NCBI RefSeq assembly: GCF_900091655.1
Contig: NZ_LT594621.1
Coordinates: forward strand, 2,232,001-2,296,000
DNA from: Culturomica massiliensis
GTDB lineage: Bacteria; Bacteroidota; Bacteroidia; Bacteroidales; Marinifilaceae
DNA length: 64,000 nt
Direction: 5' to 3'
The stretch's first letter is position 1. Every line of letters starts with the position of its first letter. The notes below the pieces were generated by a model that ran no database searches, was not told the origin of the DNA, and saw only the letters and a list, made by a program, of their open reading frames with translations. Positions 35,692-43,221 of the stretch are shown piece by piece. Position numbers and translations under genes: made by a program.

Positions 35692-37875
35692 ATGACTATC
35701 CGAATAAAATCCGTATTGTCCTTCCTCCTGCTCGTCCTGTTCCAGACAGGACGGGCGGATGAGGGCATGTGGCTGGTCAACCTGATGGCCCGGACCAACT
35801 ACGAAGTTATGAAGACCCAAGGACTGCAACTGACAGCCCAGGACATTTACAGTGAAACGGCCCCCTCCTTAAAAGATGCCATCGTTGCCCTTGACAACGG
35901 GAGTTGTACCGGTAGCATCATTTCACATAACGGCCTGCTGATAACCAATCACCATTGTGCTTATAACGATATCCAACAATTGAGTAGTCTGGAACACGAC
36001 TACCTGAAAAACGGATTCTGGGCCCAAAACTACCGGGAAGAAATACCGGTACCGGGCAAAACCGTCATGTTTCTCGACCGGATCATCGACATAACGGACG
36101 AGTACAAAGCAGAATTGGATAAGATGGAGAATCCGGCCTGGGAAAAAGGTTACCGCCCGTTAACGTCCCGGAAAATTAATTTTCAGCTGGAAAAGAAATA
36201 CGCTAAAAAAGGATATGAAACCAGTTGTGTTTGTATGGCACGGGGAGAAAACTATTTTCTCTTTTATTACAAAATATACAAAGACATACGCCTGGTAGCC
36301 GCGCCTCCCTCCTGTTTCGGGACATTCGGAGGAGATACCGACAACTGGACCTGGCCACAACACAAAGGTGATTTTTCCCTTTACCGTGTATATACGTCTC
36401 CCGACGGAGAACCGGCAAAATACGACATAGCCAATATTCCGCTAAAACCCCGCAAAGTCCTCACACTATCTATTGCAGGCATACAACCGGGCGACTATGC
36501 GATGATCCTGGGCTACCCAGGCTCTACAACCCGCTACACCCCTTCCTGGGGAATCAAAGAAAAAATGGAACTGAAAAATCCCGCCGTAATACAGGCACGG
36601 CAGGCCAAACTGGACATACTGCGCAAAGCTATGGATGCCGACTCCCGGATGCAATTAGGCTATGCTTCCGAATATTTCTCCTGTAGCAATTACTGGAAAT
36701 ATGCCATCGGAGAAAATGAATACCTTCAGCGCTACCGGGTGATCGACCGCCAACGCCAGGAAGAAGCCAAACTTTTAACCTGGATCAATAGCAGGCCTGA
36801 ACTTCGTGAAAAATACGGAAATATACTCGACGAGTTAGCAAAAATCTACACAGAAAGAATTCCGGAGGTCGCACCGACAGCTTATTATACCGAAACCCTA
36901 CTGAATGGCCCGTATGTACGCAACCTCTTTTTCCGTTTCTACGGGACGGCTAAAGGCATGGAAATTGCAAAAAAACAACAACTACCTGCTGACGATCCGG
37001 AAATCATCGGATTGAAAAAAGACGGAAAAGAATTTTTCCGAACATTCGACAGCAAAACGGACCGGCAGGTTTTTGCTTCCATGCTCCGCCTCTATGCAGA
37101 AAATGTTTCTCCGGAAAAAATACCGGCCGAAGTATCCGGTCTTATCAGCAAATTCAAAAAAGACTACTCGAAACTGACCGATTACATATACGCCCGTTCA
37201 GTTCTGACCGATCCGCATCGGCTCGAAACATTCTTATCCCGCCGGGTAACCAAGGAGGCGATCTTCAAGGACCCGATTTACCAAATTCTGAATACGACTT
37301 TGGAGAGAGATTTCGAATGGAGAAAAGCCCTTGAGAAAAACGCACAGGAACTGTCGACTTACCGCACCCTTTACACCAAGGCTTTTATCGAAATGCGGAC
37401 GGAACAGGGTATTCCATACTATCCGGACGCCAATTCGACCATGCGGATCACTTACGGTCAAATCGGAGGTTTCTCCCCCCGGGACGGGATTTACGACGAC
37501 TATTGCTCCACCATCGTCGGATATACGGAAAAATACAAAAAAGGAGATTCCGAATTCGACCTGCTCCCGAGTTGTCTGAGCGCTATCCAACAAGGAAACT
37601 GGGGAAATTATGCCGATAAAGACGGACGTTTACACACAGGCTTTCTCTGTAATCTGGACATCACCGGAGGTAATTCCGGCAGTCCGGTAATGAACGCCCA
37701 GGGAGAACTTATCGGTCTGGCATACGACGGAAACTGGGAATCCATGGCAGGAGCCTTTTATTTCCATCCGAATTACAACAAATGTGTATGTGTAGATATC
37801 CGGTTTATACTCTGGATCATCGACAAATATGCCGGGGCTTCCCATCTGCTGGAAGAACTGAGCATTCATTCCTAA
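35692..37875 (+). CDS. S46 dipeptidyl-peptidase, DPP7-like
   Basis: A 727-residue exported serine peptidase that removes N-terminal dipeptides in the periplasm. Signal peptide about 1-22. The chymotrypsin-like triad is complete: His88 (LITNHHCAYND), Asp in GGDTDNWTWPQHKGDF (about 220) and Ser662 (TGGNSGSP). The P1-specificity residue, 18 positions after the Ser, is Gly680 (AYDGNWE); Gly here marks DPP7-type enzymes preferring hydrophobic P1, while DPP11 has Arg. Length is normal for S46. Its ATG is only 4 bp after the Fe-S gene, so it is read from the same transcript, an unexpected partner for a metal-type operon. Confidence 0.9.
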   Translation: MTIRIKSVLSFLLLVLFQTGRADEGMWLVNLMARTNYEVMKTQGLQLTAQDIYSETAPSLKDAIVALDNGSCTGSIISHNGLLITNHHCAYNDIQQLSSLEHDYLKNGFWAQNYREEIPVPGKTVMFLDRIIDITDEYKAELDKMENPAWEKGYRPLTSRKINFQLEKKYAKKGYETSCVCMARGENYFLFYYKIYKDIRLVAAPPSCFGTFGGDTDNWTWPQHKGDFSLYRVYTSPDGEPAKYDIANIPLKPRKVLTLSIAGIQPGDYAMILGYPGSTTRYTPSWGIKEKMELKNPAVIQARQAKLDILRKAMDADSRMQLGYASEYFSCSNYWKYAIGENEYLQRYRVIDRQRQEEAKLLTWINSRPELREKYGNILDELAKIYTERIPEVAPTAYYTETLLNGPYVRNLFFRFYGTAKGMEIAKKQQLPADDPEIIGLKKDGKEFFRTFDSKTDRQVFASMLRLYAENVSPEKIPAEVSGLISKFKKDYSKLTDYIYARSVLTDPHRLETFLSRRVTKEAIFKDPIYQILNTTLERDFEWRKALEKNAQELSTYRTLYTKAFIEMRTEQGIPYYPDANSTMRITYGQIGGFSPRDGIYDDYCSTIVGYTEKYKKGDSEFDLLPSCLSAIQQGNWGNYADKDGRLHTGFLCNLDITGGNSGSPVMNAQGELIGLAYDGNWESMAGAFYFHPNYNKCVCVDIRFILWIIDKYAGASHLLEELSIHS

Positions 37876-37893
37876 ACTAACCCTTTCTATAAT

Positions 37894-37931
37894 GAGGAAG
37901 AAGAACCCTTTTTACCGGGAACTTCTTCCTC
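37894..37931. terminator. Hairpin between convergent peptidase and polyferredoxin genes
   Basis: Perfect 10-bp arms (37894-37903 with 37922-37931) and a loop with further CCC/GGG pairing. Placed between two convergent genes, so it could stop transcription from both sides; T-runs are weak. Confidence 0.5.
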
Positions 37932-37951
37932 TCTTCATATCTATCACCTTT

Positions 37952-39466
37952 TCAAAAGCCGAAATCATCCAGTTCGACCTCTTTCTGCTCGGACTCTTTA
38001 AATGGCTTCGCTTCCAGATGTACCGGGTTTCCTTCGACATGAATCGCCCGGAACGGCCGTACCGGACAGACGTATTCACACCCTCCGCATCCGACACAAA
38101 TATCCGGATTTACATGCGGAATGGTCAAACCGTCTTCAAAAGGTACCATTGTTACGGCCTGAGTCGGACAATGCTCCGAACAAGCTCCGCAGCTCGTTTT
38201 ATCCGTATTGACAATACAATTCTGTATCAGAAAAATAACTCTTCCTACCTGGGTCACATGTTTTTGTTCGACAGTTAAAGGTAAAATCGCTCCGTTAGGA
38301 CAAACCTCCGAACAAACGGTACAATCAAAATTACAAAAACCGTCTTCAAAATACATCATAGGTTGCATCATCCCTCCCCAGCCATACTCTTTAAAAGCCG
38401 GCTTCAACACGTGTGAAGGGCATTTGGTAACACATAAATGACAAGCCGTACAATGCTTCAACAGATGTTCCACACTGACAGCCCCCGGAGGTGAGAGGGG
38501 ATATTCACGCTTATAGGCTTGGGCAGGCTGTAAATTTTCCAAATGCTCCCGGGCCTTTACCTGCGGTATGACCAAGGCTGTCGCGACCGTCGTTGCCAGA
38601 AAACGTCGTTTCGATTCGTCTGTTACAGATTGCGGCCGGCCGGCTTTCTTTTTCCCTACAGTAAAGGAAACCGCCTGTTGTCTGCAATTCTCCAGACAAT
38701 CGAAACAAGCCACACAACGACTGTAATCTACCGAATGTTCCTTGCTATCGATACATGAACCTTTACATTTTAAAGCACACAAACCGCAACCGTTACATTT
38801 CGACGTATCTATATGCACTTTAAATAAAGAATACCTCGATAAAAAGCCGAGCAATGTGCCCACCGGACAAAAGGTATTGCAGTACATACGGCCATACCGC
38901 CAGGACAAAATACCGACAACGCCGAAAGTTACCAATCCTACGATAAAAGCAAACAAGCTTAAGATCGTTACGTTGATATAATAGAAGGTATAATTACCGA
39001 ATTTTGTAAATACCCAGGCCAATCCGTTATTTCCAGCTACATATAAAGGTTTGAATACATTTGTAATCATCCTCCCGTAAGCACTGTACGGATCTGTCAG
39101 ACTCAATAAGAACGTGAAACCGACTAAAAAAGCAAGAATAACGATCCCTACAACCGACCAACGCAAAATTGTTCTTGCCGGACGATAGCCGTACTTTCTT
39201 CTTTTGTTCTGCCGCCTGGATAACCAGGCGATAACATCCTGAAATATCCCCATCGGACATACCGAAGAACAATAAACCCGTCCCAATAACAAAGTCAATA
39301 TGATCCAAACAATCAGGATACCGGCACTCAAAGAAAGAACGGCCGGTACGATCTGAATCCGGGGTAGAAATGATTCTGTCCCGCTAATGCCTGCAAAATC
39401 TAAAAAACAAAACGTAAGCAGAACAAAAAATACCAACGATACAACAATTCGTAATTTTCGCAACAT
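37952..39466 (-). CDS. NapH-NapG-like fused polyferredoxin
   Basis: A 504-residue membrane electron-transfer protein. The first 270 residues are NapH-like: about five membrane helices with CSSVCPMGIFQD and CNTFCPVGTLLG, then two [4Fe-4S] motifs (CNGCGLCALKC and CVACFDCLENC). The next part begins with a Tat-like internal stretch, KRRFLATTVATALVIP, and continues as a NapG-like ferredoxin with four more clusters (CTACHLCVTKCP, CTVCSEVCP, CGACSEHCP, CVGCGGCEYVCP). So it looks like NapH and NapG joined in one chain, probably moving electrons from quinol across the membrane. The gene lies downstream of the DUF362 gene on the same strand. Confidence 0.85.
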   Translation of the reverse strand: MLRKLRIVVSLVFFVLLTFCFLDFAGISGTESFLPRIQIVPAVLSLSAGILIVWIILTLLLGRVYCSSVCPMGIFQDVIAWLSRRQNKRRKYGYRPARTILRWSVVGIVILAFLVGFTFLLSLTDPYSAYGRMITNVFKPLYVAGNNGLAWVFTKFGNYTFYYINVTILSLFAFIVGLVTFGVVGILSWRYGRMYCNTFCPVGTLLGFLSRYSLFKVHIDTSKCNGCGLCALKCKGSCIDSKEHSVDYSRCVACFDCLENCRQQAVSFTVGKKKAGRPQSVTDESKRRFLATTVATALVIPQVKAREHLENLQPAQAYKREYPLSPPGAVSVEHLLKHCTACHLCVTKCPSHVLKPAFKEYGWGGMMQPMMYFEDGFCNFDCTVCSEVCPNGAILPLTVEQKHVTQVGRVIFLIQNCIVNTDKTSCGACSEHCPTQAVTMVPFEDGLTIPHVNPDICVGCGGCEYVCPVRPFRAIHVEGNPVHLEAKPFKESEQKEVELDDFGF

Positions 39467-39502
39467 ACCTCAAACAATCAAATGCTTACAAAATCCGAAA
39501 AA

Positions 39503-39635
39503 GTGATTTTAAATTATAAATTCCGGATTCCATACTAAAATAACCGGTAACGAACAATCCCGAATTCCGATCGTATATCCATCCGGGATCAGCCTCACAC
39601 GATCAATCTAAAATCGTAAATCTACAATTTCAATC
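39503..39635. repeat. Diverged AT-rich inverted repeat between DUF362 and polyferredoxin genes
   Basis: Left part TTTTAAATTATAAATTCC (about 39508-39525) and right part GTAAATCTACAATTTCAATCC (39616-39635) are partial inverted copies of one another and resemble the 46535-46606 repeat. It fills most of this 169-bp gap between two co-oriented genes. Confidence 0.4.
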
Positions 39636-40574
39636 CTACATTTTTATTCTCTTCACTTTCAGCTTATCGATGGCCATTGTCCCGACCTCTAATTCTTCAC
39701 CTTTCGACAAATGCCCCACAACATCCAGCGGCATGGATTCGATCTGATTGAAAAATTTGGTCGCAGCCGTATCTACCGCTACAATATCGGTAGAAAGAAA
39801 CAACCCCTTGGGTGTCACCACATCGGCAGCTGACTTACCACGGGGACCGTTGGTCTTCATCACCCGGTAAGCATCTACGACATTCAAAACCGCCGGTTTA
39901 TCCATCGTACAGATATCTGCAATACATTGTTGCAAGTCATTTTTGTGGAAATATCCCCGATCCCATACGATACCCATGTGGTTTTTCATGGCTATTGTCA
40001 TTTTGGCCCCACCGTGATTCTTCAAAATAGGTACATTAATCCACACATCACTATCCAAAAGGGCTTTGTGAACCATCGCTTTTTTCAGGCTTTTAGCCCT
40101 GGGTAAATCGATTTCCCGGTAATAGCTTTCCTCGTGGGCCGGAACCACCTTGGCACCGGCAGCCGTAGCCGCATCTTCTATACCGCTATTCTTATAACAT
40201 TTACGCCAATCGTCACAGGTATGATCGAATACAACCACTTCTTTGGCTCCCGCAGTAAAGCATTGCCGGATAATCTCGGCAACCAGATCCGGATTGGTAT
40301 TCCCGGCTAACTCGGGAGTCTTATCCCAACCGATATTCGGTTTTACGACAACTTTCTGCCCCGCCTTCACAAACCGTCCCATTCCACCTATTTCGGAAAT
40401 GGCTTTCCGGAACATATCCACCGGTTCACCCCCCATTACCGCCACTAAATCATAATTACTACCAGTCATACTGTTTTGAACCGTTTGAGCCAATACTTCC
40501 ATAGGCCCGCTCATCTTTATCGTCGCAGCAGCTCCGGCAACAGCCAAAGCCTTCAAAAATTCTCGCCTATCCAT
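39636..40574 (-). CDS. DUF362 protein with Tat signal
   Basis: A 312-residue exported protein. It begins with a Tat signal (MDRREFLKALAVAGAAATI), meaning it folds, perhaps with a cofactor, before export. The body is DUF362: VVKPNIGWDKTPELAGNTNPD, VVVFDHTCDDW, WINVPILKNHGGAKMTIAMK and the C-terminal DIVAVDTAATKFFNQI. The function of DUF362 is not established; it is regularly found beside ferredoxins, as with the polyferredoxin 169 bp downstream, suggesting a redox partnership. No cluster-binding CxxC set is present in this short version. Confidence 0.88.
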   Translation of the reverse strand: MDRREFLKALAVAGAAATIKMSGPMEVLAQTVQNSMTGSNYDLVAVMGGEPVDMFRKAISEIGGMGRFVKAGQKVVVKPNIGWDKTPELAGNTNPDLVAEIIRQCFTAGAKEVVVFDHTCDDWRKCYKNSGIEDAATAAGAKVVPAHEESYYREIDLPRAKSLKKAMVHKALLDSDVWINVPILKNHGGAKMTIAMKNHMGIVWDRGYFHKNDLQQCIADICTMDKPAVLNVVDAYRVMKTNGPRGKSAADVVTPKGLFLSTDIVAVDTAATKFFNQIESMPLDVVGHLSKGEELEVGTMAIDKLKVKRIKM

Positions 40575-40776
40575 ATTATAATACTATTAAGAATCAAAAA
40601 TTAATTTTTTATAAACCCCGTGATCCTGATTTGAAACTGTAAATTCCAGACTGCAAATTGTACACAAAGCCGGCCCCGCCTAAAACTGCAAATCAAAAAT
40701 CACACAATGAGTCCGGCCCCGCATATAATTTTTATCCCAACTTATCCTATCAACATCGTAAGTCTAAAAATGCATT
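40575..40776. other. Gap with direct repeat upstream of DUF362
   Basis: About 200 bp with no gene. CCGGCCCCGC occurs twice (40670-40679 and 40713-40722), each beside ACTGTAAAT or ACTGCAAAT words, suggesting a duplicated short element of the AT-rich intergenic kind. No clean promoter box is visible for the DUF362 gene. Confidence 0.4.
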
Positions 40777-41175
40777 CTACAGTATCCAGGGGAAACGAAA
40801 ACACGCTTCATCGTACAGACAGTAATCCGCTTTTCCGTTTACCGCAAAAGTTTTCACCAAAGCCGCCCCTGCCAGCAATTGCCTGGCATAGTTCAACGTC
40901 ATTCCCGTCTTTACCCGGTCTTCTACCAGCAATATTTTTTTCCCCCTTACGTCAAACTTTATTTCTTCCAGTAAACGGGGGCTATCGTACAACGGCCTTT
41001 GACTGGCATCCCGTAAATTCAGCTTCAGCAACTGTATATCGATATTCAAGCGCTGATTCAACAAAGCCGCCGGAATAATACCGCCATTGGCAATGGCCAC
41101 AATCATGTCAAACTCTTCTTTAAACTCCAGGGTACGGATCTTCTCCAATACTTCTGCAAAACTTTTAGAACTCAT
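40777..41175 (-). CDS. Phosphoribosyltransferase-domain protein
   Basis: A 132-residue type I phosphoribosyltransferase fold. The PRPP-binding motif is KILLVEDRVKTGMTL (about 80-94), with the early loop VAIANGGIIPAALLNQRL (27-44) fitting the pyrophosphate loop. It is shorter than purine salvage enzymes such as Hpt (about 175) and its base-specific hood is minimal, so the substrate is open. The start overlaps the end of an ECF-type S-component gene by 11 bp, so uptake of a base and its conversion to the nucleotide may be coupled; that is inference. Confidence 0.8.
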   Translation of the reverse strand: MSSKSFAEVLEKIRTLEFKEEFDMIVAIANGGIIPAALLNQRLNIDIQLLKLNLRDASQRPLYDSPRLLEEIKFDVRGKKILLVEDRVKTGMTLNYARQLLAGAALVKTFAVNGKADYCLYDEACFRFPWIL

Positions 41176-41695
41176 ATTTTGCTAAAAGTTTAAGGACCAA
41201 CCAACCTCCGGCTATCTGCACCAAAATACCCGGCAAACCTAATGTAAAATCCTGAATAGCAGCTTGTACATTCCCAGCCAAGCCCCATTCTGCAACTCCC
41301 CCCGCTAACTGATAAGCCAATACCACAAACGCAACGTGTAAAAGGGATAATTTATGGGTATAACCGGCAACAGCCGCCGCTGCAATCGCCAATAAAGAGG
41401 ATTTAATCAACAAGACGGGCAAGACGGCAACAGGAGGCATTCCGAATAACAGACAATTTAACAGAGGTGAGCAGATAGCCGTCAATAATCCGACCCGGAT
41501 ACCGAACTTATAAGCTCCGATCAATGTAAAAAAATAAATCGGCAACAACATTTTTCCGCCCTCCGGAATAAAATGACACAACTGAGGTAAAAGTAAATTA
41601 CCGAGAATAAAAGCAGCACCGAACAAATAGGTACGTGCATTGGATAAGCCCAGGCTTACCGGTCTGAATAAAATCGCTGAAACCATAATACACAA
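41165..41695 (-). CDS. ECF-type transporter S component-like membrane protein
   Basis: A 176-residue protein with five to six membrane helices and the length, Gly/Ala/Leu-rich helices and short loops of ECF substrate-binding (S) components (TYLFGAAFILGNLLLPQL, GIRVGLLTAICSPLLN). No A or T components are encoded nearby, so it would use a shared ECF module or act alone. It overlaps a phosphoribosyltransferase gene by 11 bp, pointing to a nucleobase or related ring compound as substrate. ATG at 41695 or 41686 could start translation. A perfect promoter lies upstream at 41727-41757. Confidence 0.68.
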   Translation of the reverse strand: MCIMVSAILFRPVSLGLSNARTYLFGAAFILGNLLLPQLCHFIPEGGKMLLPIYFFTLIGAYKFGIRVGLLTAICSPLLNCLLFGMPPVAVLPVLLIKSSLLAIAAAAVAGYTHKLSLLHVAFVVLAYQLAGGVAEWGLAGNVQAAIQDFTLGLPGILVQIAGGWLVLKLLAKYEF

Positions 41696-41726
41696 ATTAA
41701 ATTCCGCTATAAAATTTTAAGATAGT

Positions 41727-41757
41727 CAAAGATATTTTTTTTTAATATATATACAAA
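41727..41757 (-). promoter_or_regulatory. Promoter for the S-component/PRTase operon
   Basis: Minus strand: TTTG (41754-41757), exactly 19 nt, TATCTTTG (41727-41734), perfect match to the Bacteroidota consensus. Transcription would start about 25 bp before the ATG at 41695. Confidence 0.75.
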
Positions 41758-41918
41758 GCCGAAAAACGGAAAAATAGATGGGATTCCGAAGTATTTTCAG
41801 TATATTTCAGGACTAAAAAATAATAACGTTTGTAACGTTTCAATTTTTAAACAAAGGATGACATTTTGATTAAAAATTATTTAATTTTGTGTCTCAATAA
41901 AACATAAATTTTACTGAT

Positions 41919-43109
41919 ATGTACGGAAAATTTCAAGATTTCCTGAAGGCTGAAATCCAGTCCATCAAGGATGCAGGTTTGTATAAAACCGAAAGACTGA
42001 TCGCAACACCACAAGGGGCTGAGATCAAATTAACCACAGGTGAAACTGTATTGAACTTTTGTGCAAACAATTACCTGGGCCTCTCTTCCGATCCACGAGT
42101 AATTGAAGGAGCCAAAAAGGGCTTAGACAGCCGTGGTTATGGAATGTCATCAGTACGTTTCATTTGCGGTACGCAGGACATCCACAAAGAACTTGAAGCC
42201 AAAATATCTAAATTCTTCCACACAGAAGATACGATCTTGTACGCAGCCTGTTTCGATGCAAACGGCGGTGTATTCGAACCATTGTTCGGTCAGGAAGATG
42301 CAATTATTTCCGATGAACTGAATCACGCTTCCATCATCGACGGCGTACGTTTGTGTAAAGCGGTTCGCTACCGTTACAAACATGCCAATATGGAAGATTT
42401 GGAAGAACAATTGAAATTAGCCCAGGCACAACGTTTCCGGATCATTGTTACTGACGGTGTATTTTCTATGGATGGAGATATTGCCAAACTAAATGAAATC
42501 TGTGACCTGGCAGAAAAATACGATGCTCTGGTTATGGTTGACGACAGCCATGCTTCCGGATTTATCGGCAAAACCGGACGGGGAACCGGAGAATATCACA
42601 ATGTAATGGACCGTATAGACATCCTGACCGGAACACTCGGTAAAGCATTAGGCGGCGCTATGGGTGGCTATACGACAGGTAAAAAAGAAGTCATTGAAAT
42701 GTTACGTCAACGTTCCAGACCTTATCTGTTCTCCAACTCATTGTCTCCGGCTATCTGCGGAGCTTCTATCGCTGTTTTCGATATGTTGAGTGCCAGCACG
42801 GAATTGAGAGACCGTGTGATGTCAAATGCAGAATACTTCCGTGCCAAATTAACGGAAGCCGGCTTCGACCTGAAACCGTCAGAATCAGCCATCTGTGCCC
42901 TGATGTTATACGACGCCGTATTGTCTCAGGAATTTGCTGCCGAATTACAAAAGGAACACATCTACGTAACCGGTTTCTATTATCCGGTAGTACCGAAAGG
43001 CCAGGCTCGTATCCGTATCCAACTATCTGCTGCTCATACCCGCGAACAATTGGATCGTGCTATCGCAGCTTTCATTAAAATCGGTAAAAAACTGAATGTA
43101 ATCAAATAA
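41919..43109 (+). CDS. kbl: Glycine C-acetyltransferase (2-amino-3-ketobutyrate CoA ligase)
   Basis: A 396-residue PLP enzyme of the alpha-oxoamine synthase family that cleaves 2-amino-3-ketobutyrate with CoA into glycine and acetyl-CoA (threonine breakdown), or runs in reverse. Motifs: LNFCANNYLGLSSDPRVIEG, the cofactor-binding DDSHASGFIGKTGRGT, and the PLP lysine in TGTLGKALGGAMGGYT. Length and the Kbl-type opening fit Kbl better than KAS-amine relatives such as BioF or SPT, although those remain possible. No threonine dehydrogenase is adjacent. TAATTTTG at 41882-41889 is a likely -7 box. A strong terminator follows. Confidence 0.93.
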   Translation: MYGKFQDFLKAEIQSIKDAGLYKTERLIATPQGAEIKLTTGETVLNFCANNYLGLSSDPRVIEGAKKGLDSRGYGMSSVRFICGTQDIHKELEAKISKFFHTEDTILYAACFDANGGVFEPLFGQEDAIISDELNHASIIDGVRLCKAVRYRYKHANMEDLEEQLKLAQAQRFRIIVTDGVFSMDGDIAKLNEICDLAEKYDALVMVDDSHASGFIGKTGRGTGEYHNVMDRIDILTGTLGKALGGAMGGYTTGKKEVIEMLRQRSRPYLFSNSLSPAICGASIAVFDMLSASTELRDRVMSNAEYFRAKLTEAGFDLKPSESAICALMLYDAVLSQEFAAELQKEHIYVTGFYYPVVPKGQARIRIQLSAAHTREQLDRAIAAFIKIGKKLNVIK

Positions 43110-43131
43110 AAGTTTCAGTAAACAGACCCTT

Positions 43132-43162
43132 AAAGCTGTCTTCAAACGAAGGCAGCTTTTTT
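43132..43162 (+). terminator. Rho-independent terminator after kbl
   Basis: 12-bp stem (43132-43143 with 43148-43159) with one G-T pair, 4-nt loop and six T. Confidence 0.88.
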
Positions 43163-43221
43163 ATTTAAATCTCAAGATATATCCGGATATTGAACAGACA
43201 ACAGTAAATCACAAGTCCATC

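Noticed and set aside
40670..40722. Direct repeat CCGGCCCCGC as a CRISPR or attachment site
   Set aside because: Only two 10-bp copies, no spacer pattern, no cas or integrase gene nearby.
41165..41695. S-component as a queuosine transporter (QueT)
   Set aside because: No preQ1-type leader or queuosine gene accompanies it; the PRTase partner points elsewhere.
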